Assembly: GCA_005503085.1 (NCBI GenBank)
Contig: SCOI01000002.1
Location: 1-64,000 of the forward strand
Direction: 5' to 3'
Origin: Burkholderiales bacterium C2
GTDB lineage: Bacteria > Pseudomonadota > Gammaproteobacteria > Burkholderiales > Burkholderiaceae_C
Length of the DNA: 64,000 nucleotides
A program made the position numbers and the translations under genes. This document shows, one piece after another, positions 32,980-42,015 of the stretch (its first letter is position 1; every line of letters starts with the position of its first letter). The notes beneath the pieces are model-generated. The model did no database searches, was not told where the DNA came from, and saw only the letters and a list, made by a program, of their open reading frames with translations.

Positions 32980-33927
32980 TCAGAGCTTGACCACCGGAAT
33001 GCAGATCTCGCAACTGAAGCGGCCGGTCGCCGGGTCGTAGCTGTTCTCGTCGGCATAGTGCTCGAAGCAGGGCCGGCCGTCGCAGCGCAGGCCGGAGCTG
33101 GGCAGCCACTCGCGGAACAGCGCGGACCAGGCCGCGCCGATCTCGGCGCCGCTGCCCTCGAAACGCGCCACCGCATAGCGCCCGCCGGGCAGCTCGGTGA
33201 TGCTGGCCTCGCCGCTGGCCTGGTAGTCGGGCGGCACGGCCACGGCCGCGTCGTAGCGGCAGCGATCGGCCGGCGTGACGCTGGGATCGTCATGGCTGAT
33301 GCCGTAGCTGGGCCGGCCGAACAGGCCCTCGGCCTGCATCCAGGGCGCGACTTTCTCGCCCCAGAACTGGGTGACGCCCGGGCCGTAGGCGCCGATATAG
33401 CGCAGATAGGCGATGCGCTGCGGCGCCAGGGTCTTGATCTCGACTTGCATGCTGAGTGACTCGATGAAGTTGCAGGAGTCGCCATCTTCGGAGCCGACGC
33501 TCCGCCCGTCCTGATCGAGCTTGCGGAGTTGCGCCAGCTGCTCGCGCTGGGCCTGCAGATAGCGGCCCCAGCGCTCGGTCGACCCGGCGCGCCAGGCCGT
33601 GGGCGTGCAGCCGAAATGCAGCTTGAAGGCGCGCGAGAAAGCCTCGCCCGAGCCGAAACCGACACGCAGCGCCAGCTGCAGCACCGAGGCTTCCGGCATC
33701 AGGGTCAGGCCTTGCGCGGCCGCCTCCAGGCGCCGCCGCTGCAGATAGGCGCCCAGGGTCTCGCCCATCCAGGCCGCGAACAGGCGGTGGAAATGGAAGG
33801 GCGAGAAATGCGCCAGCGCGGCCAGCGCCTCCAGGTCCAGCGGGCTGTCCAGATGCGCATCGATATGGTCCAGCACTCGGTTCATGCGCCGCGCGTACTG
33901 GCGCCGGCTGGTGTCGGGCGCGGTCAT
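32980..33927 (-). CDS. AraC family regulator with GyrI-like effector domain
   Basis: 315 residues. The N-terminal double helix-turn-helix ('LEALAALAHFSPFHFHRLFAAWMGETLGAYLQRRRLE' and 'ALRVGFGSGEAFSRAFKLHFGCTPTAWR') is followed after a linker by a GyrI-like/SOUL-type binding domain from about residue 160 ('VEIKTLAPQRIAYLRYIGAYG', ending 'CEICIPV'). This order is that of Rob-type activators, which sense small hydrophobic molecules. The ATG overlaps the stop of the upstream S9 peptidase gene by one base, so the two are cotranscribed. Confidence 0.9.
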   Translation of the reverse strand: MTAPDTSRRQYARRMNRVLDHIDAHLDSPLDLEALAALAHFSPFHFHRLFAAWMGETLGAYLQRRRLEAAAQGLTLMPEASVLQLALRVGFGSGEAFSRAFKLHFGCTPTAWRAGSTERWGRYLQAQREQLAQLRKLDQDGRSVGSEDGDSCNFIESLSMQVEIKTLAPQRIAYLRYIGAYGPGVTQFWGEKVAPWMQAEGLFGRPSYGISHDDPSVTPADRCRYDAAVAVPPDYQASGEASITELPGGRYAVARFEGSGAEIGAAWSALFREWLPSSGLRCDGRPCFEHYADENSYDPATGRFSCEICIPVVKL

Positions 33928-35843
33928 CAGCCCTTCAGATGCTTGTCGAGAAACTCGACGATGCGCCGGAAGGCCTCGGCCTCGTTCTTCTTCTTCGCGA
34001 AGCCGTGGCCCTCGTCGTCGAACACCAGGTAGTCGACCGGCACGCCGTTCTTCTTGACCGCCTCGACGATCTCGTCGCTCTCCGGCTTGATGACGCGCGG
34101 ATCGTTGGCGCCCTGCACCACCAGCAGCGGCACGCGGATGTTCTTGGCGTGGAACAGCGGCGAGGTGGCGATCAGGAAGTCCTTGTCCTTGACCGGATCG
34201 CCGACCTCCTGATAGAGCGCCTGGCGGAAGCTCTCCCAATAGGGTGGGATCGATTCCAGGGTGCGCAGCCAGTTGGAGACGCCGAAGATGTCCACGCCCA
34301 CCTTGAAGGCCTCGGGCCGGAAGGCCAGCGCTGCCAGGGTCATATAGCCGCCGTAGGAGCCGCCCATGATGGCGATGCGCTCGGGGTCGATCACGCCGGT
34401 GCTGGCGAGCCAGGTCTTGGCCTCGATGCAGTCCCACAGCGGCTCGCGGCCATGCTTGCCGTCATCGGCGGTGAAGAAGCTCTTGCCATAGCCCGAGCTG
34501 CCGCGGTTGTTGATGCCCAGCACCGCATAGCCCTGGTTGGCCAGGTATTGCGACAGCACCGAGTAGCCGCGCGTGGTCTGGCCGCCGGGGCCGCCGTGCA
34601 CCAGCACCACGGCCGGCACCTTGTGCTTGGCCGAGGCGCCCTTGGGCTCGTAATAGACCGAGGGGATCACCAGGCCGTCGAAGGACTTGAAGCGCACGAT
34701 GCGGGCCTCGACCAGATCGTTCGGGTCGATCGCCTTGGACAGGCTTTGCGTCAGCTGGCGGACCTGCTTGCTGCCGAGGTCGTAGACGAAGAGATTGCTG
34801 GGCGCGCGGTCGCCGTTGACATAGAAAGCCAGTTGCTTGCCGCTGCGCGAGAAGCGCGGGCCGCGGATCTGGCCCTCGGGCAGCTTGGGCAGGGCCAGCG
34901 GCTTGCCGTCCGGCCCGCTCAGCCGCACCTGCACGCTGGCATCGGCATTGATGCCGGTGACGCGGTAGCGCCCGTCGCGCGAGTATTCGCTGAACAGGAT
35001 GTCCCAGTCCGCCTTCTCGAACTCGCTCCTGGCGCCGCTGGCCAGCTCATACGCCACCAGGCGGCTGAACTCGCTGCCCTCGTTGGACAGCAGCAGCAGG
35101 CGCTTGGAGTCCGGCGTGAAGCTGGCCGCCTCGAAGGACGCGACGCCCTGGTGCGGCGTGATGTGCGTCGTCTGCTGGGTCTGGGTGTCGTAGAGATAGA
35201 CGTCCGAATCGGCCGTCGTGTTGGTCTTGACCAGCGCGATCCAGCGGCCGTCGCGACTGATCTCGCTGACGCTCAGGCCCTGCTCGTTCTTGTAGACCAG
35301 GCTGCGGGCATAGGTCTTGGTGTCGAAGCGGTAGAGGTCGTGAAAGCGCGCATCGCGCTCATTGGTCGCGACATAGAAGGCGCTGTCGTCATGGGCCCAG
35401 CCGGCGAAGATGGCCTTGAGCTTGTCGCCGGGGGTCAGGTCTTTCTCGCTGCCGTCGAGCTCGCGCACATAGAGATGGTTCTGCTCATTGCCGCCCTGGT
35501 CGCGGGTGAACAGCACGCGGTCGTCGGCCGGGAAGTAGCTGACCGCGTAATTGCTGTCGGTGGTCGAGCGGGTCAGCGCCTGCGGCTCGCCGCCGGCCAC
35601 CGCCATGCTATAGACATTGACGATGCCCGAGGCATTGCTGGAGAACAGGATGCGTTTTTCATCGGCCGAGAACGAGGCGCCGCTGATGCGGGTCGTCGCC
35701 ATGAACTGCTCGATGCTGTAGCGCTTGACGGCCTTGCTGTGCTCGGCCGCAGGCTTCGGAGCCGCCGGGGCCGCCAGCACCGAGGCGCCGGCCAGCATCA
35801 AGCAGCCGGCCAGCAGTGCGGCCTTGTGGATACGGATGTTCAA
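33927..35843 (-). CDS. S9 family (prolyl-oligopeptidase-like) peptidase
   Basis: 638 residues. A signal peptide ends near 'SVLAAP' (about residue 25), so it is periplasmic or secreted. A seven-bladed beta-propeller region with WD40-like/TolB-like repeats ('FSADEKRILFSSNASG', 'FTPDSKRLLLLSNEG') spans about 40-370. The alpha/beta-hydrolase domain has 'VHGGPGGQ' (oxyanion region), catalytic S496 in 'GGSYGGY', the Asp in 'GANDPRV' and His in 'DEGHGF'. It probably cleaves short peptides as a dipeptidyl or acylaminoacyl peptidase. Cotranscribed with the AraC-type gene. Confidence 0.92.
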   Translation of the reverse strand: MNIRIHKAALLAGCLMLAGASVLAAPAAPKPAAEHSKAVKRYSIEQFMATTRISGASFSADEKRILFSSNASGIVNVYSMAVAGGEPQALTRSTTDSNYAVSYFPADDRVLFTRDQGGNEQNHLYVRELDGSEKDLTPGDKLKAIFAGWAHDDSAFYVATNERDARFHDLYRFDTKTYARSLVYKNEQGLSVSEISRDGRWIALVKTNTTADSDVYLYDTQTQQTTHITPHQGVASFEAASFTPDSKRLLLLSNEGSEFSRLVAYELASGARSEFEKADWDILFSEYSRDGRYRVTGINADASVQVRLSGPDGKPLALPKLPEGQIRGPRFSRSGKQLAFYVNGDRAPSNLFVYDLGSKQVRQLTQSLSKAIDPNDLVEARIVRFKSFDGLVIPSVYYEPKGASAKHKVPAVVLVHGGPGGQTTRGYSVLSQYLANQGYAVLGINNRGSSGYGKSFFTADDGKHGREPLWDCIEAKTWLASTGVIDPERIAIMGGSYGGYMTLAALAFRPEAFKVGVDIFGVSNWLRTLESIPPYWESFRQALYQEVGDPVKDKDFLIATSPLFHAKNIRVPLLVVQGANDPRVIKPESDEIVEAVKKNGVPVDYLVFDDEGHGFAKKKNEAEAFRRIVEFLDKHLKG

Positions 35844-35959
35844 TCGTCTCTCCTTGTCACTGATCCCCGCTGCATGCAGCCGGTAAGACGCGGACTATAG
35901 AGAGACCGGCCCCGCGGCCGCACAGGGTTTCTGACGGACTGCGGATTCGCGGGGCCGAC

Positions 35960-35990
35960 CTGCCCCCCCGCCCGAAGCGCGGGGGGGCAG
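35960..35990. terminator. Strong GC hairpin after the purine-transport operon
   Basis: CTGCCCCCCCGC (35960-35971) pairs perfectly with GCGGGGGGGCAG (35979-35990) around a 7-base loop. It sits 7 bp past the stop of the BMP gene on the minus strand. There is no U-run, so it may be a transcript-end stabiliser or a Rho-assisted stop rather than a simple terminator. Confidence 0.5.
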
Positions 35991-35997
35991 TGTTGGC

Positions 35998-37170
35998 TTA
36001 CTTGCCGCTGGGCACCTTGCCCTCGACGCCCTTGATATAGAAGTTCACGCCCGACAGGAACTTGTCGTCGGCGACCTCGCCGTCCTTCAGCACCGGCTTG
36101 CCGTCCTGGCCGGTGATCGGACCCTTCCAGATCGAGAAGGAGCCGTCCTTCAGGCCGGCACGTATCGTGTCGATCTGGGCCTTGACCTCGGCCGGCACGA
36201 CCTCATTGATCGAGACCATATCGATCGCGCCTTCCTTGACGCCCCACCAGGCATGCTTGCCGGCACCGGCCGTCCACTTGCCGTCCAGCGCCTCGCGCAC
36301 CGAGGCGATGTAGTAAGGCGCCCAGTTGATGATGGCCGAGCCCAGGTGGGCCTTGGGGCCGTAGGCCGTCATGTCCGAATCCCAGCCGAAGGCGTATTTG
36401 CCGTTCTTCTCGGCGGTCTGCAGCACGGCCGACGAGTCGGTGTTCTGCATCAGCACATCGGCGCCGCCGTTGATCAGGCTTTGCGCGGCCTCGGTTTCCT
36501 TGGGCGGGTTGAACCACTCGTTGACCCAGACCACCTTGACCTTGATCTTAGGATTGGTCGACTGCGCACCCAGCGTGAAGCTATTGATATTGCGGATCAC
36601 CTCGGGGATGGGGATGGAGCCGACCACACCCAGGGTGTTGCTCTTGGTCATCTTGCCGGCGATCACACCGGCCATATAGGCGCCCTCATAGGTGCGCGAG
36701 TCGTAGCTGCGCAGGTTCTCGGCCTGCTTGTAGCCGGTGGCATGCTCGAACTTGACGTCCTTGGCATCGGGTGCGACCTTCATCATCGGCTCCATATAGC
36801 CGAAGGTGGTGCCGAAGATCAGTTTGTTGCCCTGGCCCACCATATCGCGGAAGACCCGCTCGGCATCGGCCGACTCCGGCACCTTCTCGACATAGCTGGT
36901 GACGATCTTGTCGCCGAATTCTTTCTCGACCGCCTTGCGGCCGTTGTCATGCGCAAAGGTCCAGCCGCCATCGCCGACCGGGCCGACATAGGCGAAGGCG
37001 ATCTTCAGCGGCTCGGGCTTGGGCGCAGCGGCGGCCGAGGCCGGCGCGGATGCGGCAGCCGGCGCGGCCGCCTCCTCCTTCTTGCCGCAGCCCACCAGGG
37101 CGGCGGTGGCAGCCAGCGAGGACCAGCCGGCCAGTTTCAGCAGATCGCGTTTGCTCTTCTTGATGCTCAT
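35998..37170 (-). CDS. BMP family lipoprotein, purine nucleoside-type ABC substrate-binding protein
   Basis: 390 residues from the ATG at 37170, with GGAGAG five bases upstream. A signal sequence with lipobox 'LVGC' (near residue 25) is followed by a Glu/Ala-rich linker and then the BMP/PnrA-like fold ('KIAFAYVGPVGDGGWTFAHDNGRKAVEKEFG', 'MVGQGNKLIFGTTFGYMEPMMKVA'). BMP proteins bind purine nucleosides or related bases in the periplasm. It is the last gene of the leftward run guanine deaminase-ATPase-permease-permease-BMP, which supports a purine ligand. Confidence 0.9.
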   Translation of the reverse strand: MSIKKSKRDLLKLAGWSSLAATAALVGCGKKEEAAAPAAASAPASAAAAPKPEPLKIAFAYVGPVGDGGWTFAHDNGRKAVEKEFGDKIVTSYVEKVPESADAERVFRDMVGQGNKLIFGTTFGYMEPMMKVAPDAKDVKFEHATGYKQAENLRSYDSRTYEGAYMAGVIAGKMTKSNTLGVVGSIPIPEVIRNINSFTLGAQSTNPKIKVKVVWVNEWFNPPKETEAAQSLINGGADVLMQNTDSSAVLQTAEKNGKYAFGWDSDMTAYGPKAHLGSAIINWAPYYIASVREALDGKWTAGAGKHAWWGVKEGAIDMVSINEVVPAEVKAQIDTIRAGLKDGSFSIWKGPITGQDGKPVLKDGEVADDKFLSGVNFYIKGVEGKVPSGK

Positions 37171-37198
37171 TGCACTCTCCACAGTTGCATTGTTTCGG

Positions 37199-38119
37199 TC
37201 AGGAACCCGGGAAAAACGGCTTGCCCAGCGAGGCCGGCATATTGGCACGGATGAAGCTCGCGTTGCTGGAGATCAGCACCAGCACGACGATGGTGGACAG
37301 ATAGGGCAGCATCGACAGGAACTGGCTGGCGATCTGCACGCCCTGGCCCTGCAGATGGAACTGCAGCATCGTGACAAAGCCGAACAGATAAGCCCCTAGC
37401 AAGACGCGCGCCGGGCGCCAGGTCGCGAAGGTCGTCAGCGCCAGCGCGATCCAGCCCTTGCCGGCCATCATGCCTTCGACCCACAGTGGGGTGTAGATCA
37501 CCGAGACATAGGCGCCGGCCAGCCCGCACAGCGCGCCGCCGCTCATCACCGCAGCCAGCCGGATGCGCCGCACCGGATAGCCCAGCGCATGGGCCGACTC
37601 GGGCGACTCGCCGACCGCGCGCAGCACCAGGCCCGCGCGCGAGCGGTAGAGAAACCAGGCCAGCAATACCGTCAGCGCGATCGCCAGATAGACGACGGGA
37701 TGCTGGCGGAACAGCGCCGGGCCCAGCAGCGGGATATCGCCCAGCCAGGGCAGCGCAAAGCGCGGCCGCTCCAGCAGTTTCTCCTGCACATAGCCGATGC
37801 CGACAAAGGCCGAGAAACCGCTGCCGAACAGGCTCAGCGCCAGGCCGGCCGCGTACTGGTTGGTGTTGAGCCAGATCACCAGCACGCCGAAGGCCCCGGC
37901 CATCAGTGCGCCGGCCCCCATACCGGCGGCGAAGGCCAGCACATCGCTGCCGGTATGGACCGCGGTGGCGAAGCCGGCGATGGCCGCCACCAGCATCATG
38001 CCCTCGGCGCCGAGGTTGACGATGCCGGCCCGCTCGTTGATCAAGAGGCCCAGCGCGGCGATGGCCAGCAAGGTGCCGGCGTTCATCGCTGCAGCGACCA
38101 GCAGTGCGTAGCTTTCCAT
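37199..38119 (-). CDS. ABC transporter permease (BMP-type importer, second permease)
   Basis: 306 residues from the ATG at 38119, two bases after the first permease ends. About nine hydrophobic helices and the branched-chain/nucleoside permease signature 'GIVNLGAEGMMLVAA' near residue 32 and 'GGALCGLAGAY' near residue 210. It forms the heterodimeric channel with its neighbour. Homologous to YufQ/NupQ-type permeases. Confidence 0.9.
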   Translation of the reverse strand: MESYALLVAAAMNAGTLLAIAALGLLINERAGIVNLGAEGMMLVAAIAGFATAVHTGSDVLAFAAGMGAGALMAGAFGVLVIWLNTNQYAAGLALSLFGSGFSAFVGIGYVQEKLLERPRFALPWLGDIPLLGPALFRQHPVVYLAIALTVLLAWFLYRSRAGLVLRAVGESPESAHALGYPVRRIRLAAVMSGGALCGLAGAYVSVIYTPLWVEGMMAGKGWIALALTTFATWRPARVLLGAYLFGFVTMLQFHLQGQGVQIASQFLSMLPYLSTIVVLVLISSNASFIRANMPASLGKPFFPGS

Positions 38120-38121
38120 CG

Positions 38122-39189
38122 TCAGGCCTTCAGACGCCAGCGCAGGCGGTAGTGGATCAAGGTGTCGCAGGCCAGCAAGGTGAACAGCAGCAGGCCCTGG
38201 AACACGCCGGTGATCGATTTGGGCAGGCCCATGCGCGACTGCGCGAGCTCGCCGCCGATATAGAACATGCTCATCAGAATGCCCGAGAACACGATGCCCA
38301 CCGGATGCAGGCGGCCGACAAAGGCCACGATGATGGCGGCGAAGCCGTAGCCGGCCGGCACATAGGGCGTCAGCTGGCCCAGCGGCCCGGCCGCCTCCAG
38401 CGCCCCGGCCAGCCCGGCCATGCCGCCCGACAGCAGCAAGGCCGTCCACAGCGCGCGGCGCGAGGAGAAGCCGGCATAGCGTGCAGCCGCCGGCGCCAGC
38501 CCGCCGACCTGCAGCGCAAAGCCGGCATAGCTGCGGAACAGGAACAGCCAGAAGGCCAGCACCGCGCCCAGCGCGATCAGCACGCCGATATGGATGCGCA
38601 GCCCGTCGATGAGGCGCGGGATCTTGGTCGACGCCAGGAAGCTGATGGTCTGCGGGAAGTTATAGCCCTGCGGGTCCTTCCAGGGGCCGTAGACCAGATA
38701 ACCCAATAGCAGATCGGCCACATAGACCAGCATCAGGCTGACCAGGATCTCGCTGGCATTGAAACGGTCGCGCAAGAGCGCGGTGATGCCGGCCCAGGCC
38801 ATGCCTCCGGCCATGCCGGCCAGCAGGATCAGCAGGACGATGCCGCGGCCGGTGTCAGGCGTTGCCTGCATCGCGACCCAACCGCCGGCCAGCGCGCCGA
38901 CGATGAACTGACCCTCGGCGCCGATATTCCAGACGTTCGACCGGAAGCACACCGCCAGGCCCAGCGCGATCAGGATCAGCGGCGTGGCCTTGATGCCCAG
39001 CTCGCTCCAGGCATAGGCGCTCTTGACCGGCTCCCAGAAGAACATCTGCAGGCCGCGCAGCGGGTCCTTGCCCAGCAGCACGAACAGCCCGAGGCCCAGC
39101 ACCACGGTGATCGCCAGCGCCAGCAGCGGCGAGGCGACCGACATCCACTTCGACGGCTGCGGCCGGCTCTCAAGCTTGAGCATGGCCAC
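38122..39189 (-). CDS. ABC transporter permease (BMP-type importer, first permease)
   Basis: 355 residues; the start may be the second Met (39183). Ten or so membrane segments, with 'SNVWNIGAEGQFIVGALAGGW' near residue 85 and 'GLAGALEAAG' near residue 260, the conserved cytoplasmic loop that meets the ATPase. Its start overlaps the ATPase gene by 20 bp. Homologous to YufP/NupP-type permeases. Confidence 0.9.
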   Translation of the reverse strand: MAMLKLESRPQPSKWMSVASPLLALAITVVLGLGLFVLLGKDPLRGLQMFFWEPVKSAYAWSELGIKATPLILIALGLAVCFRSNVWNIGAEGQFIVGALAGGWVAMQATPDTGRGIVLLILLAGMAGGMAWAGITALLRDRFNASEILVSLMLVYVADLLLGYLVYGPWKDPQGYNFPQTISFLASTKIPRLIDGLRIHIGVLIALGAVLAFWLFLFRSYAGFALQVGGLAPAAARYAGFSSRRALWTALLLSGGMAGLAGALEAAGPLGQLTPYVPAGYGFAAIIVAFVGRLHPVGIVFSGILMSMFYIGGELAQSRMGLPKSITGVFQGLLLFTLLACDTLIHYRLRWRLKA

Positions 39190-40687
39190 CCTCCGTCGTC
39201 CACAAGCCGCTCATCCACTCTCCAATCTTTTCCACCGTGGCCTCGGCCACCGGCACGGCCGGCGACAAACGCCCCTTGGCCATCACGAGCAGCCGGTCGC
39301 TGATCTCGAACAGCTCGTCCAGCTCCTCGCTGACCACCAGCAGCGCACAGCCGGCATCGCGCAGCTTCAGGAGCTCGCCACGGATCTGCGCCGCCGCCCC
39401 GACGTCCACGCCCCAGGTCGGCTGCGCAACGATCAGCACGCGGGGTCTGGCCGCGATCTCGCGCCCGACCAGGAACTTCTGCAGATTGCCGCCCGACAGG
39501 CTTTTGGCCGCCGCGTCCGGGCCGCCGGCGCGGACGTTGAAGCGCGCGATCAGCTCGGCCGCCATCTGCCGCACCTGGCCCTGGGCGATCCAGCCGCCGG
39601 CCTTGACCGCCTCGGTGCGGGTCAGCAAGGTGTTCTGCGCCAGCGACAGCGTCGGCACCGCGCCGCGGCCCAGCCGCTCCTCGGGCACGAAGTGCAGACC
39701 CAGCTTGCGGCGCTGGCGCGCGCTGGCGCGGGCGATGTCCTGGCCGAACAGCCGCAGCGAGCCCGGCGCGGCGCGCGGATCCTCGCCCGACAGCGCCGCC
39801 ATCAGCTCCTGCTGGCCATTGCCCGAGACGCCGGCAATGCCGACGATCTCGCCGGCGTGCAGTTGCAGCGCCAGGTCTTCCAGGCTGGTGCCGAAGGGCG
39901 AGGCCTTGGCCAGGCTCAGGCCCTGGAGCTCCAGCGCCAGCTCGCCGACCGGCCGCGCTTGATGGTTGAGCCTGGGCGGTTCGGCGCCAATCATCAGGCG
40001 CGAGAGCTGGTCATTGCTCTGCGTGCGCGGGTCCACCTCGCCGGTGACCTTGCCCGCCCGCAGCACCGTGCAGTGATGGCACAGCGCGCGGATCTCGTCG
40101 AGCTTGTGGCTGATGTAGAGAATGGAGCAGCCCTTGTCGGCCAGCTGGCGCAGCGTGACGAACAGGGTGGCGACCGCCTGCGGCGTCAGCACCGAGGTCG
40201 GCTCATCGAGGATCAGCAGCTGGGGATTCGTCAGCAAGGCCCGCACGATCTCGACGCGCTGGCGCTCACCCACCGACAGGCTGTGCACCGGCCGCGCCGG
40301 GTCGACCGCCAGCCCGTAGGTGGCCGCGACCTGCTCGATGCGGGCCGTCACCTCGGCCAGCGACTGGGCCTTGTCCAGGCCCAGCCAGACGTTCTCGGCC
40401 GCGGTCAAGGTGTCGAACAGCGAAAAGTGCTGGTAGACCATGCTGATGCCCAGCGCCCGCGCCTGGGCCGGGCTCTTGATCGTCAGCGCCTGGCCGTTCC
40501 AGCGGATCTGGCCCTCGTCGGGCTGGACCGCGCCGTAGATGATCTTCATCAGCGTGGACTTGCCGGCCCCGTTCTCGCCCAGCACCGCATGGATCTGGCC
40601 GGGTGCGACGGCCAGGCCGACGCCGTCATTGGCCTTGACGGCCGGGTATTGCTTGCTGATGCCCGTGAGTTCGAGGCGCAGGGTCAT
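39170..40687 (-). CDS. ABC transporter ATP-binding protein (double ATPase, BMP-type importer)
   Basis: 505 residues with two ATPase halves, as in sugar/nucleoside importers of the YufO/NupO type. The first has 'GENGAGKSTLMK' (near residue 37), 'LSVGERQRVEI' and 'DEPTSVLT'. The second has degenerate 'GVSGNGQQELM', 'LSGGNLQK', and 'QPTWGVDVGA' in place of a standard Walker B region. The ATG at 40687 overlaps the guanine deaminase stop (ATGA). It energises purine uptake. Confidence 0.92.
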   Translation of the reverse strand: MTLRLELTGISKQYPAVKANDGVGLAVAPGQIHAVLGENGAGKSTLMKIIYGAVQPDEGQIRWNGQALTIKSPAQARALGISMVYQHFSLFDTLTAAENVWLGLDKAQSLAEVTARIEQVAATYGLAVDPARPVHSLSVGERQRVEIVRALLTNPQLLILDEPTSVLTPQAVATLFVTLRQLADKGCSILYISHKLDEIRALCHHCTVLRAGKVTGEVDPRTQSNDQLSRLMIGAEPPRLNHQARPVGELALELQGLSLAKASPFGTSLEDLALQLHAGEIVGIAGVSGNGQQELMAALSGEDPRAAPGSLRLFGQDIARASARQRRKLGLHFVPEERLGRGAVPTLSLAQNTLLTRTEAVKAGGWIAQGQVRQMAAELIARFNVRAGGPDAAAKSLSGGNLQKFLVGREIAARPRVLIVAQPTWGVDVGAAAQIRGELLKLRDAGCALLVVSEELDELFEISDRLLVMAKGRLSPAVPVAEATVEKIGEWMSGLWTTEGGHAQA

Positions 40688-42000
40688 GGCGCGATGTCGT
40701 CGCTGCGTTGGTAACGGGGCCGGCCGGCCACATAGCTGGCCACCAGATTGCGTTCGTCCGACAAGCTCATCCAGGCAAATACCCGCTCGTGCAAGCCCTG
40801 GACCCGCTCGTCGCGCGCCCGGGCCACCGGCCCGCAGGCCCAGTCCCAGACGCAAAGGTCGGCCAGTGTACCGAGGCCGAAGTGGCCGATCTCCTGCTGC
40901 AAACCCAGGCCCTCGGCGGCACCCAGGGTGGCCGCATGCAGGGCCGCCCAGGCCGTCAGGCGCTGGCCGGCCATGGCCTGGACCTTGTAGCCGTCCAGCA
41001 GATTGCGCTGCATCGACAGGCTGGTGCCGCCGCCGACATCGCTGGCCGCGCTGACCGCAAAACCGGCCTCGCGCGCCGCCACCCAGTCGAACAGCCCGCT
41101 GCCCAGGAACAGATTCGACGAGGGGCAAAAGGCCACCTGGGCACCGCTGTCGGCCAGCACCTGGCGGTCGGCCGCATCGAGCCAGATGCCATGGGCCAGC
41201 ACCGCCTTCGGATGCAGCAGGCCCTCGCGGGCATAGACATCCAGATAGCTGCGCGCGTCGGGGAAGAGCTGGGCCACCCACTCGACCTCGCTGCGGTTCT
41301 CGGCCACATGGGTCTGCATATAGAGCGAGGCATCGGCGCGGCACAGCGCGCCGGCCATGGCCAGCTGCTCGGGCGTGCTGGTCGGCGCGAAGCGCACCGT
41401 CACCGCATAAGCGAGACGCTCGCGGCCATGAAAGCGATGGATCAGATCGATGCAGTCGCGCTCGGCGCCCGCCACATCGTCGCGCAGCGCCTCGGGCGCA
41501 TGGCGATCCATCAGCACCTTGCCGGTGATCAGGCGCATGCCGCGGGCCTGGGCCTCCTCGAACAGCGCCTCGGCCGAGACCTTGTGCACGGTCGGGAACA
41601 CGACGGCCGAGGTCGTGCCGTGAGCCAGCAGCGCATCGAGAAAACGCGCCGCGCCGCGCCGGGCAACGGCCGGGTCGGCATAGCGGCATTCGGCCGGGAA
41701 GGTGTAGGTGTTCAGCCAGTCCAGCAGCTCGGTGCCATAGGAGGCGATCACATCCAGCTGCGGGCAGTGCACATGGGTGTCGACAAAGCCGGGCAGGATC
41801 AGCTTGCCTGCATGGTCCTGCCGGGTCCAGCTGGCGTCGGGCGCTTCGGGCTGGCAGCCGGCGATGCGGCCGTTCTCGATCAGCAGCCAATGGTCGGGTC
41901 GGTAGCGGACGGCCGGGCTGTCCAGCTCGGCCCAGCCGGGCAGCGCGGTGAAGTCCAGCAGATCGCCGCGCAGGGCCAGTTTTTCGGGTGTCGGATTCAT
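40684..42000 (-). CDS. guaD: Guanine deaminase
   Basis: 438 residues of the amidohydrolase superfamily. Metal-binding 'PGFVDTHVHCPQ' (near residue 75), 'QTHVAEN' (near residue 228), the HGI histidine in 'VLAHGIWL', and 'SDVGGGTSLSM' with the catalytic Asp. The 'AFCPSSNLFLGSGLFD' block is typical of GuaD. It deaminates guanine to xanthine, the substrate of the XdhAB pair transcribed in the other direction. It follows the LysR gene by 15 bp and overlaps the ATPase gene. Confidence 0.93.
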   Translation of the reverse strand: MNPTPEKLALRGDLLDFTALPGWAELDSPAVRYRPDHWLLIENGRIAGCQPEAPDASWTRQDHAGKLILPGFVDTHVHCPQLDVIASYGTELLDWLNTYTFPAECRYADPAVARRGAARFLDALLAHGTTSAVVFPTVHKVSAEALFEEAQARGMRLITGKVLMDRHAPEALRDDVAGAERDCIDLIHRFHGRERLAYAVTVRFAPTSTPEQLAMAGALCRADASLYMQTHVAENRSEVEWVAQLFPDARSYLDVYAREGLLHPKAVLAHGIWLDAADRQVLADSGAQVAFCPSSNLFLGSGLFDWVAAREAGFAVSAASDVGGGTSLSMQRNLLDGYKVQAMAGQRLTAWAALHAATLGAAEGLGLQQEIGHFGLGTLADLCVWDWACGPVARARDERVQGLHERVFAWMSLSDERNLVASYVAGRPRYQRSDDIAP

Positions 42001-42015
42001 GGATTCGTGATTGTC